DNA of 64,000 nt from contig NZ_CAXUQL020000001.1 in NCBI RefSeq assembly GCF_964253035.1, positions 3,596,001 to 3,660,000 of the forward strand, written 5' to 3'. Each line of letters opens with the position of its first letter. Position 1 is the first letter of the stretch. The notes beneath the pieces are model-generated. The model searched no databases. It was not told where the DNA came from and saw only the letters and a list, made by a program, of their open reading frames with translations. The stretch is from Pseudorhodoferax sp032153935. GTDB taxonomy: Bacteria > Pseudomonadota > Gammaproteobacteria > Burkholderiales > Burkholderiaceae_C. Of this stretch, positions 1-9,935 are shown in pieces. Position numbers and translations under genes: made by a program.

Positions 1-2232
1 TCCCGCTCGGCCGCCGCGTTGATGCGCGCGACGAAGTCGTCGGTGGTCGCGTCGAGCGGGCGCTGCACATCAAAACGCAGCCGATGTGAGGGGTAGTGGA
101 ATTTCGACGACGTGCCGCGGGCCGATGGGTTGGGCTCGATGAAGTACGACAGGGTGACGCACAGCTCGACCTGGGTGTCTGGCGGCAGGGCCAGCAGTTG
201 CTCCTTCGGCCAAGGTAGGGCGTGCAGGTTCATGTCGCGGCTGACGACGCCTTTGCCGGTGACCTTCTGGAAAGGGCGCACCATGTCCTCGACGACCAGC
301 GTCAGGGAGTTGCCTGCGCTCCAGAGCGCACGCTCCAGACTGGGCACGCCCCCAACCGCAGTGACGGATCAAGTTCACATGGTCGGCTTTGCTGGCGTGG
401 CCGTGCGCGGGCAGGTAGCCCGCCTTCATGGCGGTGGTCCATTCGGCTGAGTGGACGATCAGCGCCCGGATCGTCTCGGGCCGCAACCTTGGATAGGCCG
501 CCATCAGTTGCGCCGCCATGCGGGCGCCGAGTGCTGACGCAGCGCTGGTCGCATTGGTGGTCGTGAACAGGCGCTCCAGCGGGAGGTTGTGCATTGTGAG
601 AAGGTGCAGGCTGGTGACGCCGATGGCGCCGCGCGCATCCTTGCCGGCGTTGCCGCCTTCGAAGACCACGTCGGGCTTCAAGGGCCACGCCGAATGCCAG
701 CCGTTCGACGTGCGCGTGTACGGGCTGAGGCCGCCACGCGGCGCCACGGGCACGAGGCCTTGTGCATCAGGCTCGGTGATGGTGACCTTGTCTGTGCAGG
801 CGCCGACTGTCAGTGCATTCCAGGCCTGGCCAGGATCGCGAATGCCGCGTGAACCCAGGCTGGCCGGGTAGGTGTTCCAGGACTGCGCGTCTTCGGTATT
901 GCCGGCGCACAACACGAAGAGGCGAGGAAACTCGCCGTTGCCGTCGTAGTCACTGGCAAGTCGATCCACGGTCGCCGACCAGGCCGAAGGACGGCCTCGG
1001 TCTCGGTCATCGTCGGAGGTGACCGCCGACGTGAACACCCGTGGTCGATGGGGGGCAGTGGTCTCGGGCTGCGAGACCGCATCCGCAAACAGATAGCCGT
1101 GGTGCCGCGCATCGCCGGGATTTGCACCCTGCTCTGGCGTGAGCTTCACGGACTCCAGGCGGTGCGCCACCGCCAGCGGGCCGTCCGCGGCCAGCGCTGC
1201 AGACAGATCGCCCAGCGCCACGAGCCCGGCAAGGCCGGTTCCGTGGTTGGCAGTGTCGTCAACGCCCCAGGTTGGATTCACGGTGTACAGGTCTGCGCTG
1301 GCGATGAATGGGGACAGCAGCGGGTGACCTCGGTTGACACCCGAGTCCAGCAGGCACACCCGGGGCGTCGCGTCGTCGTCGGTCGCCACGGTCAAGCGGG
1401 CGAGGGCTTCGCCCACCCACTCCTGCTGCTCGGGCGGCGTCATGCCGTCGAAGAAGTGGGCGGTTTCCTTGGCCCGGCGCAGCTCTGCCACGCAATTGAG
1501 CGTCATGACCGAGGTTGAGAACTGCTGTTCCGAGCCGAACATCAGCACGATGGTGCGCTCGGGAAAACTGATGTGGTGCTCGCTGACATGGCATTGGGCC
1601 AGCGCCGCCAGCTTTCGGAAGTCGGCGAGCACCGCCTGGCGGTCACCGCGTACGGGCAGCCAGACCTCCCACCAGATGGATTCAGCCGTGTCCAGCGGCA
1701 GCAGGGCTGGATCGTCGGTCCACAGTGCGCGGACCTCGGCGCGACGGATTGCCGAGATCGTGTTCAACAGCGCATGGTGATCGAGTGCATGACCCTTGAC
1801 GTTCTTGCGCTCGGCAAGGTAGTCCTCGACATATTTCTCGAAGTGCGCCAGCTTGCCGTCTGGAACGAAGACATTGGCAGAGGTCGTGCCGCCGTCGACA
1901 CGCACGCTCAGCACCTCGATTTTCTTCTGGGCGTCCTTGCCAAGCTCGTAGCCCAGGCTCTCGAAGGCCAGCGCCGCGTCGGGTTGCCCTACAAACTGAA
2001 CTTGCAGGCCAAGCCCGCTTTCCAGCCCCTGCGCTTGTTGAACTGCGACGACCTGCTGAGCGAGGGGGCGCAGCGCGAGCAGCTGGGCCTTGAGTGCGTT
2101 GCCGTGTTGAGCGCGGTCGAGGACCGGAACAGCGCTCGACCCTCCTCCAGACGACGGCGCTGTGAACGCCTGCGCGGTCGATGTGTTCGCGAGAACGAGG
2201 TGTGGGTGTCTATCGGGTGGTTGATCCGGCAT
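1..2232 (-). pseudogene. ietS: IetS-like subtilisin (S8) serine protease, frameshifted and cut by window edge
   Basis: S8 peptidase whose catalytic triad is visible: Asp296 in LLDSGVN, His330 in NHGTGLAG and Ser563 in NATSAAS, after a roughly 280-residue N-terminal region without a recognised fold. It lies directly downstream of an AAA ATPase and overlaps it by 23 bp, the arrangement of the IetAS anti-phage pair. The uninterrupted frame ends at 70, but its last 90 or so residues are low-complexity Arg/Gly/Pro out-of-frame sequence. A run of five C at 349-353 (five G on the coding strand) explains this: with four G the frame reads CGWGVPSLERALWSAGN and stays open to base 1. So a +1 slip removes the native C-terminal domain but leaves the triad. 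It may be a true mutation, a phase-variable tract or a sequencing error. The family is clear; the defence role is inferred from the pairing. Confidence 0.85.
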
Positions 2233-3250
2233 GGACTGACGGGTGCTTCGAGTTGTGTGTCAGCCTTGCACTGATCAGGCGGCGTTCCCCCAAGGCTCGC
2301 CCCAGCTCCGCTGGTTGCACTTTCGTCTGGTCATGCAGGATCGCGTCTTTGATGGACGCATCGACTGCGCGACATATTTCAGCGTGGCTCAGTCCTTCGG
2401 CCCGCCCATGCAGCGCTTCCTTTCGGAAGGGCTTGGGCACGAAGTGGCCCAGACGCGACCGAATAAGTTCTACCGCCTGGACTGGCGATGGCAGGTGGTA
2501 CTCCACCACATCGTCAAATCGGCGAAAGAGCGCATAGTCCAGAATTTCGGCGTGATTGGTTGCGGCGACGATCAAACTGTTCGACGTGTCCTGCTCGATC
2601 ATTTGCAGGAAGCTGTTCAAGACCCGGCGGATCTCGCCTACATCATTCGCCATCCCGCGCTGCGTACCGATGGCGTCGAACTCATCGAAAAAGTAGACGC
2701 CACGGATGTCCGTGATGGCGTCGAAGACCTGCCGGAGCTTGGCCGCGGTCTCGCCCATGAATTTGGTGATGAGCGAATCCAGGCGGACCAGGAACAGAGG
2801 AATACCCAGCTCTCCCGCCAAGGCCGCGGCGGTCAGGGTCTTGCCGGTTCCAGGCGGCCCAACAAGCAGCAGCTTGCGGCGAGGCGCCAGCCCGTGCTCT
2901 TTGATTCGGGCAAGCTGGCGCTGTTCCCTGATCACACGATGGAGCTGGGTAGCAGCTACTTCGTCCAGCACCATGTCCCCCAGGCGGTTGGCCGGATGCG
3001 ACACCATCAACAGGCTGGCCAATTCGCCCTGTGGCTTGGCGGCGCTGCCGATAGCGACCAGCTTTCCCGATGCATCCTGGCCGACACGTGCCTTGGCCGC
3101 ATCGATCATGTCGCGCAGTTCCTGGGCCAGCTTGCCGTGCCCCAGCTTCGCCTCGTGCGCGGCCACCTGCATGGCGACCGACAAGAACTGCCCATCATCG
3201 CGACTGATGTGCGACTTGACGAGCGCCTTGAGTTGGTCTGAACTGGCCAA
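2210..3250 (-). CDS. ietA: AAA ATPase of an IetAS-type protease/ATPase pair
   Basis: A 346-residue AAA+ ATPase. Walker A is GPPGTGKT (131-138), Walker B FFDEFD (187-192), sensor 1 ATN (230-232) and the arginine-finger segment RRFD (243-246). About 120 N-terminal residues form a helical region of unknown role. Central AAA cores of this kind paired with a subtilisin-like protease define the IetAS defence system, where both genes are needed for phage protection. The only upstream start is TTG at 3250, because a stop codon lies a few codons further up; an internal ATG at codon 27 is the alternative. No clear ribosome binding site precedes the TTG. The stop codon lies inside the protease gene, which suggests coupled translation. 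No other defence gene is visible beside the pair, so the function rests on homology. Confidence 0.85.
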   Translation of the reverse strand: MASSDQLKALVKSHISRDDGQFLSVAMQVAAHEAKLGHGKLAQELRDMIDAAKARVGQDASGKLVAIGSAAKPQGELASLLMVSHPANRLGDMVLDEVAATQLHRVIREQRQLARIKEHGLAPRRKLLLVGPPGTGKTLTAAALAGELGIPLFLVRLDSLITKFMGETAAKLRQVFDAITDIRGVYFFDEFDAIGTQRGMANDVGEIRRVLNSFLQMIEQDTSNSLIVAATNHAEILDYALFRRFDDVVEYHLPSPVQAVELIRSRLGHFVPKPFRKEALHGRAEGLSHAEICRAVDASIKDAILHDQTKVQPAELGRALGERRLISARLTHNSKHPSVHAGSTTR

Positions 3251-3377
3251 GGGAAGGGACGGTGTGTGGTGCGGGGAGGTAAGAGGCTATTGTGCCCGTT
3301 GAATGCGACTCCACCCCCCGGGCACGGCCCTCAGCCGTGCTGCCTATGGGGCCGCCGTCAAGCTGCCATCGAACAAC

Positions 3378-4034
3378 TCAACCGCCCCGCGGCCGTCGCA
3401 CCGCACGCACCTTCCCACTGGACCCTCCACCGCAGTAGAACAACTCCGCGCCGTCCCATTCCAGCCCGCTCACATGCAGGCCGGCGGGCATGCGCAGGCG
3501 CTCGCGCACGGCGCCGCTGGCCGGGTCGAGGCGGCGCAGTTCGCTCTCGTCGTGTTCCCAGGTGCCGTGCCAGAGTTCGCCCTCGACCCAGGTCACGCCG
3601 GTCACGAAGCGGTCGGACGCGATGGTGCGCAGCACGGCGCCCGTGGCCGGATCGACCTGGTGGATGGCGCGGTCGCTGTACTGGCCGACCCAGAGATGGC
3701 CCTCGGCCCAGGTCAGGCCCGAGTCCTTGCCGGCGCCGGGCGCGGGGATGGCGTGCAGCACCTCTCCCGTGGCCGGGTCGAGCTTCTCGATGCGCGCGCC
3801 GGCGATCTGCCAGAGATGTTTGCCGTCCCAGGCGGTGCCGGCGTCGCAGGCGCGGTCCAGTTGGCGCGTGGGCTCGCCGCTGGCGGGGTCGACCGCGATC
3901 AGCGCGCCGTCGGTTGCGACCCAGACCTGGCGGCCGTCGTGCGAGACGCCGTGCACGCGTGGCGCGGCGGGGAAGGGGCCGTACTCGCGCACGACTTCGG
4001 CGCTGCGGACGGGGGCTGGGGTGGCGGTGGACAT
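3378..4034 (-). CDS. Vgb/YncE-like beta-propeller protein
   Basis: A 218-residue protein made of repeated blades of the form LDPATGEVL, VDPATGAVL and LDPASGAV, each preceded by a W-x-G/LW strand (GKHLWQI, GHLWVGQ, GELWHGT). This is the repeat of Vgb/YncE and glutaminyl-cyclotransferase-like propellers. There is no signal peptide, so it is probably cytoplasmic. Start ATG 4034 is chosen because the sequence upstream in frame is low-complexity and overlaps the neighbouring gene. The gene follows a probable transcriptional regulator on the same strand by 46 bp, so the two probably form one unit. Substrate unknown. The length gives only four to five blades, so it would need dimerisation or an incomplete ring. 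Confidence 0.75.
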   Translation of the reverse strand: MSTATPAPVRSAEVVREYGPFPAAPRVHGVSHDGRQVWVATDGALIAVDPASGEPTRQLDRACDAGTAWDGKHLWQIAGARIEKLDPATGEVLHAIPAPGAGKDSGLTWAEGHLWVGQYSDRAIHQVDPATGAVLRTIASDRFVTGVTWVEGELWHGTWEHDESELRRLDPASGAVRERLRMPAGLHVSGLEWDGAELFYCGGGSSGKVRAVRRPRGG

Positions 4035-4080
4035 GGGGCTTTTCCTGTGGGGCGGCGAAGGGCGCCGGGTGAAGCCATTG

Positions 4081-5304
4081 TTAGCCCGGGGGCAGCGCGG
4101 TGGGGAGTAACAAGACCGTCGTGAATCCGGCCAGCGGCGGCGCCAGCCAGCGCCGCGCGCGGGCCTGGCCGATGGCGCGCACGCGGCCCTGCGCCGCGAG
4201 TTCCACCAGCGCGCGCTGCACCGTGCGCTGGCTCGCGTCCAGCGCCAGGCCCAGGGCCGAGGTGGACCAGGCCGCGCCGTCCGACAGCAGCGCGAGCAGG
4301 GCGGCCTGCTCGCCCGCGATCGGCGGTGCGAGCACGGCGACGGCGCGCCCCGCGGCCGGCCGCAGCGCATAGCCGGTGGCCGTGGCCTCGACCAGCGCGT
4401 GGCCCCGCAGCAGCGCGCGCAGCCGGCCCAGCTCCACGCGCAGGCGGGCGCGGTGCGTCTCGTCGGGCTGCCGGATGCGGAAGGCCGTGGCGATCAGCGC
4501 CGCGCGCTCGGCCGCACCGGGCCAGGCCTGGGCCAGCGCGTGCGCGAGCGTGAACAGCACGGGCCGGCGCGCCAGAGCGATCCAGTGCGGGCCGCATTGC
4601 AGGCCACGGCGGCAGCCATCGGCCACCAGCGCGCCCGAGGCGAGCAGGGAGGCCACCGCATCGAGTGCCAGCGGCGCGTCGCGGCCCTGGTCCACGCGCC
4701 GGGCGGCCGGCTGTTCCAGCGCGGTCCGGGCCGCCTGCACCTCGGCCTGCAGGGCCGGCACGCCGGCCTGCGCGGCGGCGGCCTGGGCGCGCGCCAGCGC
4801 GGCGCGCGCCGGGCCGGTGCGCAGCGCGCGCAGGTCGAGTTCGGCCGCGCAGAGTTCGGCCACGGCGCGCAGCCGGGCCGGCATGGCGGGTGCGGGTTGC
4901 AAGGGCGCGAGTGCCTGCGCCGCCTCGGCCAGCCGGCCCAGCAGCAGCGCACGCCGCACCGCGACGAGCCGGGCCAGCAGCGCATTGGCCAGGTCGCCCT
5001 GGGCCTGCAGCGTGGCGAGGGCGGCCAGCAGCGGGCGCGTGGAACCGCCCAGGTCGCGCACGGCCAGCGCGATCTCGGCCTCGGCCACCACGCAGCGCGC
5101 CCGCGCCACCGCGGCGCGCGGGCCGAAGCCGCGTGCCGCGCGGCGCAGCAGTTCGCGCGCGCGCCCGTGCTCGCCGAGCTGGGCCATGGCGATGCCGCGC
5201 AGGGCCAGCGCGGTCGGGTCGTCGTGCAGCGCGACGAGGCGCAGCGCGCCCAGCGCGTCGCCGATGGCGAGCGCGCGGGCGGCGGCGGTGGCGAGGGCCT
5301 GCAT
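4081..5304 (-). CDS. Alanine-rich helical-repeat protein with C-terminal DNA-binding-like domain, probable regulator
   Basis: A 407-residue protein, extremely rich in Ala, Arg and Leu. Residues 1-200 look like paired helices of TPR type (ALALRGIAMAQLGEHGRARELL). The C-terminal third holds a stretch resembling an OmpR/BTAD-type winged helix (RARLRVELGRLRALLRGHALVEATATGYAL). A second possible helix-turn-helix follows (WSTSALGLALDASQRTVQRALVELAAQGRVRAIGQARARRW). Helical repeats plus two HTH segments suggest a transcription regulator, probably of the beta-propeller gene 46 bp downstream. No operator was found. The assignment is from pattern only; composition this biased makes false resemblance possible. 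Confidence 0.6.
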   Translation of the reverse strand: MQALATAAARALAIGDALGALRLVALHDDPTALALRGIAMAQLGEHGRARELLRRAARGFGPRAAVARARCVVAEAEIALAVRDLGGSTRPLLAALATLQAQGDLANALLARLVAVRRALLLGRLAEAAQALAPLQPAPAMPARLRAVAELCAAELDLRALRTGPARAALARAQAAAAQAGVPALQAEVQAARTALEQPAARRVDQGRDAPLALDAVASLLASGALVADGCRRGLQCGPHWIALARRPVLFTLAHALAQAWPGAAERAALIATAFRIRQPDETHRARLRVELGRLRALLRGHALVEATATGYALRPAAGRAVAVLAPPIAGEQAALLALLSDGAAWSTSALGLALDASQRTVQRALVELAAQGRVRAIGQARARRWLAPPLAGFTTVLLLPTALPPG

Positions 5305-5344
5305 GCGCGCATTGTGGGCGCGCCGGCCCGTGCAGGCCGTGGCG

Positions 5345-6061
5345 CTAGATCGACAGCCGCGCCATGCGCGGCAGCGTGCGCTCGCCCGATTTCTGCAGGT
5401 GCCGGCGCATGCGCTTCTCGGCCAGGGCCTGGTCGCCGGCCAGGATGGCCTCGGTTATGCCGCGGTACTCGGCCACCATGGCGCGCAGGTCGGCGGCCGT
5501 GAGTGCATGGTAGAACTGGGCGCGGAACAGGTGGGCGCGCGATTGCGGCAGCACGCGGTCCAGCTCCTGGTTGCCGGCGATGTCGAACATCACCTTGTAG
5601 TAATTGGCGCGCGCATCGAGCACGCGGTCCAGGGCTTCGGGCGTGTCGGCGGTGACGAGCTTGTGCGCCGCCGCCGCGAAGCGGCGCGCATTGTCGCCAG
5701 CGCCGATGCGGGCCGCGGCCAGCCGCGCCGCCAGGCCCGAGAGCACCTCCAGCACGCCGAGCAGGTTGGCCGCGTCCTCGTGCGTGAGCGAACGGATCAC
5801 GGCGCCGCGGTGCGGCGTGAGTTCGACCACGCCGCTGGCGGCCAGGATGCGCAGGGCCTCGCGCACCGTGCTGCGGCTGACCTGCAGCTCACGCGTGAGG
5901 TCCGCTTCCACGAGGCGCTGCCCCACGGCGAAGCGGCGCATCAGGATGCCCTTGCTGATCGCATCGGCCACGCGGTCGGGCGTGCTGCGCGGGTGGCGCT
6001 CGGCTGCTGCGCCTGTGCGCGAGGCGGCGCGTGCCGCGCTCGGGGATGGGGTTGTGCTCAC
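5345..6061 (-). CDS. GntR family transcriptional regulator, FCD (FadR-like) subfamily
   Basis: The N-terminal winged helix reads AISKGILMRRFAVGQRLVEADLTRELQVSRSTVREALRIL followed by a GAVIRSL wing, the GntR signature. It is followed by an all-helical FCD ligand domain with metal-ligand-like histidines near the end (FYHALTAADLRAMVAEYRGI, MRRHLQKS). FCD regulators usually bind organic acids and repress neighbouring catabolic genes through TTGT-type palindromes. The start taken is GTG 6061, with GAGG just upstream and a typical MSTTPSPS start; an ATG at 6133 would add 24 atypical residues. A matching palindrome lies upstream at 6149-6163, and a perfect one in the acyl-CoA dehydrogenase promoter at 6784-6798, so it probably controls itself and that operon. 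Confidence 0.87.
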   Translation of the reverse strand: MSTTPSPSAARAASRTGAAAERHPRSTPDRVADAISKGILMRRFAVGQRLVEADLTRELQVSRSTVREALRILAASGVVELTPHRGAVIRSLTHEDAANLLGVLEVLSGLAARLAAARIGAGDNARRFAAAAHKLVTADTPEALDRVLDARANYYKVMFDIAGNQELDRVLPQSRAHLFRAQFYHALTAADLRAMVAEYRGITEAILAGDQALAEKRMRRHLQKSGERTLPRMARLSI

Positions 6062-6148
6062 AGGTCGGCCTCGGTCTGCGCGATGGGTGCGTTGCGCCAC
6101 AAGCGTGCGGTGCATCGCTGCAGTTCGCACCATACGCCGTCGGGCCTG

Positions 6149-6163
6149 GATTGTCCGGCAATA
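6149..6163. promoter_or_regulatory. Imperfect GntR/FCD-type operator upstream of the gntR gene
   Basis: GATTGTC-C-GGCAATA, a degenerate version of the perfect palindrome at 6784-6798 (two mismatches in the right arm). It lies 88 bp upstream of the GTG start of the FCD regulator, a position suited to autoregulation. Inferred from sequence similarity only. Confidence 0.45.
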
Positions 6164-6218
6164 TCGGCGGACATGGCCCCCTGTGTCGGCAGGCTCGACG
6201 CCGCCACCGGCCGGGCTG

Positions 6219-6665
6219 CTACCGCGCAGATGCCGCCGGGCCGTCGATGGCCTCGACCAACTCCAGCTGGGCGCGCACGACGCCGCGCCGCAGCATGCCC
6301 AGTTCGCGCGCGGCGGCCGTCGAGACGTCGCCGATGCGGTCGGCGCTCCAGGCGCCGCGGTCGTTGACGCGCACCACCACGCTGTGCCGGTTGAGCAGGT
6401 TGGTCACGCGCACCAGCGTGCCGAAAGGCAGGGTCTCGTGCGCCATGGTCATCTTCTCGGGATCGAAGCGTTCGCCGCTGGCCGTCGGGCGGCCGGCGAG
6501 CCGGCGCGCGTAGTAGGTCAGGCGCCCCTCCAGTGCATGCACGGTTCCGGCCACCAGGCCCTCGGCCGCAGCCGGCTGAGCCCGGGCAGGCGCGGTGCAG
6601 GCCAGCAGCAGCGCGGCGCAACAGCAGCCCAGGCGGGCGATGCGGACGATGGGCAGGGACTTCAT
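6219..6665 (-). CDS. RlpA-like double-psi beta-barrel protein
   Basis: A 148-residue exported protein. Residues 1-26 form a signal peptide ending near PARAQ. The core contains GRLTYYARRLAGRPTASGERFD, then LPFGTLVRVTN and VVVRVNDRG, the DPBB motifs of RlpA, including the aspartate in the VNDRG loop that RlpA transglycosylases use. It lacks the C-terminal SPOR domain of full RlpA, so septal targeting is unlikely and it may be a minor cell-wall enzyme or a non-catalytic DPBB protein. ATG 6665 is preferred to the start at 6728 because it places the signal peptide at the N-terminus. It sits between a GntR gene on the same strand and a divergent acyl-CoA dehydrogenase. Confidence 0.85.
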   Translation of the reverse strand: MKSLPIVRIARLGCCCAALLLACTAPARAQPAAAEGLVAGTVHALEGRLTYYARRLAGRPTASGERFDPEKMTMAHETLPFGTLVRVTNLLNRHSVVVRVNDRGAWSADRIGDVSTAAARELGMLRRGVVRAQLELVEAIDGPAASAR

Positions 6666-6783
6666 GGCGCCCGCATTGTCGCGCAGGCCGCAGCGCCTGG
6701 GCGCAAGCCGCCCGCTCGGGCGCCGCATACGCTCGCGAACAAGGCTTCTTGCCTGCCGGCTTGCACGCCGGACAAACCCTGAT

Positions 6784-6798
6784 GATTGTCAGACAATC
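6784..6798. promoter_or_regulatory. Perfect palindromic operator (FCD-GntR type) ahead of the acyl-CoA dehydrogenase operon
   Basis: GATTGTC-A-GACAATC, a perfect 15-bp palindrome 83 bp before the GTG start of the acyl-CoA dehydrogenase. TTGTCNGACAA is a typical binding pattern for FCD-type GntR repressors, and one is encoded 0.7 kb upstream. A related site precedes that regulator. Confidence 0.6.
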
Positions 6799-6880
6799 CA
6801 GCCCTACCATCCACGGCCATTGCAGGTGCCAACCGCGCCTGTTTCAACACGCGGCACACCAGCCGCCCCGAAAGGACGAT

Positions 6881-8083
<1,203 letters not shown>

Positions 8084-8120
8084 GGCGCCCGCCGCGCACA
8101 CCAGCAACAGGAGACAAGGC

Positions 8121-8969
8121 ATGCAGATCGATTTCCAGGGCACCGGCCTGCAGGCCGTCCGCCGCCCGCCCGGCGCCGACTGGCAGCGCATGATGTGGAT
8201 CAACGCCGACCGCGTGCTCTACCTGGGCCTGCTCGGCGAGCCCACGGTGCGCTGCTTCGGTGGCTTCTCGGTCTATCTGTCGCTGCGCGGCACGCACCGC
8301 ATCTGCGTGGACGGCGGCGACTGGCAGGACAGCGCGGTCTCCGTGGTGCCGCCCTACGTGCGCCACCGCATCGTCTCGGGCGAACGCATGATCTGCAACC
8401 TGCTGGTCGAGGCCGAGACGGTGGACCTGGCGGCGCTGCCGCCGCACCTGCGGGTGGGCCGCGGCGCCGTGGACGCTCCGGCGGCGCTGCAGCGCATGCG
8501 CGAGGCGCTGGACATCCTGGGCCGTGCCGACAACCGCCGCTATGCCAGCACGGCGGCGTTCGACGAAGCCTTCTTCGGCGCGCCGCTGCGCACGCGGGCG
8601 CTGGATGCGCGGGTGCTGGCCGTGCTGGACCGCATCAAGTCCGACCCGAATGGCCATGTCTCTGCGCAGGAGTGCGCCGCCGCCGCGCACCTGTCGGTCT
8701 CGCGCTTCCTGCATCTGTTCAAGGCCGAGACCGGCTCGCCGTTCCGCAGCTTTCGCACCTGGCAACGCGCGCGCAGCCTTCTGTACTACGTGACGCAGAG
8801 TAGCAACCTGACCGACATCGCGCTGGACGCGGGCTACCCGGATTCCACGCACTTCAGCCACTCGATCCGCCAGGTCTACGGGCTCACGCCCAAGTCCATC
8901 TTCGCGGGCAGCCGCAAGCTGGCGCTGTACGCCAGCGGCGCCGGTGTGCCGCGCTTCAGCTACCACTAG
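8121..8969 (+). CDS. AraC family transcriptional regulator
   Basis: A 282-residue protein. An N-terminal cupin-like ligand region (GGFSVYLSLRGTHRICVDGG) is followed by a C-terminal pair of helix-turn-helix motifs: VSAQECAAAAHLSVSRFLHLFKAETGSPFRSF and NLTDIALDAGYPDSTHFSHSIRQVYGLTPKSI, the diagnostic AraC/XylS signature. ATG 8121 follows an AGGAGA ribosome binding site. It lies inside the acyl-CoA dehydrogenase/SDR operon and probably activates the same pathway in response to an intermediate. The SDR starts one base after its stop codon. Confidence 0.93.
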   Translation: MQIDFQGTGLQAVRRPPGADWQRMMWINADRVLYLGLLGEPTVRCFGGFSVYLSLRGTHRICVDGGDWQDSAVSVVPPYVRHRIVSGERMICNLLVEAETVDLAALPPHLRVGRGAVDAPAALQRMREALDILGRADNRRYASTAAFDEAFFGAPLRTRALDARVLAVLDRIKSDPNGHVSAQECAAAAHLSVSRFLHLFKAETGSPFRSFRTWQRARSLLYYVTQSSNLTDIALDAGYPDSTHFSHSIRQVYGLTPKSIFAGSRKLALYASGAGVPRFSYH

Positions 8970-8970
8970 C

Positions 8971-9780
8971 ATGCAGATCGATCTCGACTACACAGGCCGC
9001 CATGTCGTCGTGTTCGGCGGCACCACGGGCATCAACTTCGGCATGGCCCAGGCCTTTGCGCGCCAGGGTGCGAAGCTCACCGTGGCCAGCCGCAAGCAGG
9101 ACAACGTGGACGCCGCCGTGGCCAGCCTGCGCGAGGCTGGCGGCGAGGTGCATGGCGTGGTGGCCGACGTGCGCGACTTCGAGGCCGTGGGCGCGGCCTT
9201 TGCGCAGTCGGTGGCGCGCTTCGGGCCGGTGGACGTGCTGGTCTCGGGCGCGGCCGGCAACTTCCTGTGCGCGGCCGAGGCCATGTCGTCCAACGGCTTC
9301 AAGGTCGTGGTGGACATCGACCTGGTCGGCAGCTTCCACGTGCTGCGCCAGGCCCACGCGCACCTGCGCAAGCCCGGCGCCTCGGTGATCCAGATCACGG
9401 CGCCGCAGTCCTTCGTGCCGATGCGCTACCAGGCCCATGCGAGCGCCGCCAAGGCCGGCGTGGACCAGCTCACGCGCACGCTGGCGCTGGAGTGGGGCGG
9501 CGAGGGCATCCGCGTCAACTCCATCTCGCCGGGTCCCATCGATGGGACCGAGGGCTTCCGCAAGCTCATGGCGCCGACCGCCGAAGACCGCGCCTTCGCG
9601 CAGGAGCAGGTGCCGCTGCAGCGCTTCGGCAGCCTGGACGACATCGCCAACCTGGCGCTGTTCCTGGGCTCGCCGTATGCGGGCTACATCTCGGGCGCGC
9701 TGATCCCCTGCGATGGCGGCGGCGCGCTGGAGAGCGTCAAGCCGGCGCTGGAGGCTGCGGGCCGCCGCGCTCTGGGCTGA
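8971..9780 (+). CDS. SDR family oxidoreductase
   Basis: A 269-residue short-chain dehydrogenase. The N-terminal segment is FGGTTGINFGMAQAF, a variant of the TGxxxGxG nucleotide-binding motif. VADVRDF follows, then SGAAGNF in place of NNAG. In the catalytic region Ser-Tyr-Lys is altered: the usual YxxxK reads YQAHASAAKAG, giving Tyr with Lys displaced as in 2,4-dienoyl-CoA reductase-type SDRs. With an acyl-CoA dehydrogenase in the same operon, a role as a dienoyl-CoA or enoyl-CoA reductase is plausible. Translation is probably coupled to the AraC gene one base upstream. The last residues (LEAAGRRALG) show no unusual extension. Confidence 0.9.
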   Translation: MQIDLDYTGRHVVVFGGTTGINFGMAQAFARQGAKLTVASRKQDNVDAAVASLREAGGEVHGVVADVRDFEAVGAAFAQSVARFGPVDVLVSGAAGNFLCAAEAMSSNGFKVVVDIDLVGSFHVLRQAHAHLRKPGASVIQITAPQSFVPMRYQAHASAAKAGVDQLTRTLALEWGGEGIRVNSISPGPIDGTEGFRKLMAPTAEDRAFAQEQVPLQRFGSLDDIANLALFLGSPYAGYISGALIPCDGGGALESVKPALEAAGRRALG

Positions 9781-9935
9781 GCGGCCAGTCTCACCAGGCC
9801 ATCGCGTCTGCGTCCCGCGATCACGGGATGCGCAATCACGGGATGGTCGCGCGCGCGCCGTCTCCCGATACTCCAGCGCGTCCCCATGCGGCGCAGGGTG
9901 CGCCGGCACGGGAATTCCCTTGCTGGAGGCTGGCG

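Noticed and set aside
9820..9845. Direct repeat ATCACGGGATG (two copies, 15-bp period) before the PEP-CTERM gene
   Set aside because: Two copies only, and no regulator to match; too little to call an operator.
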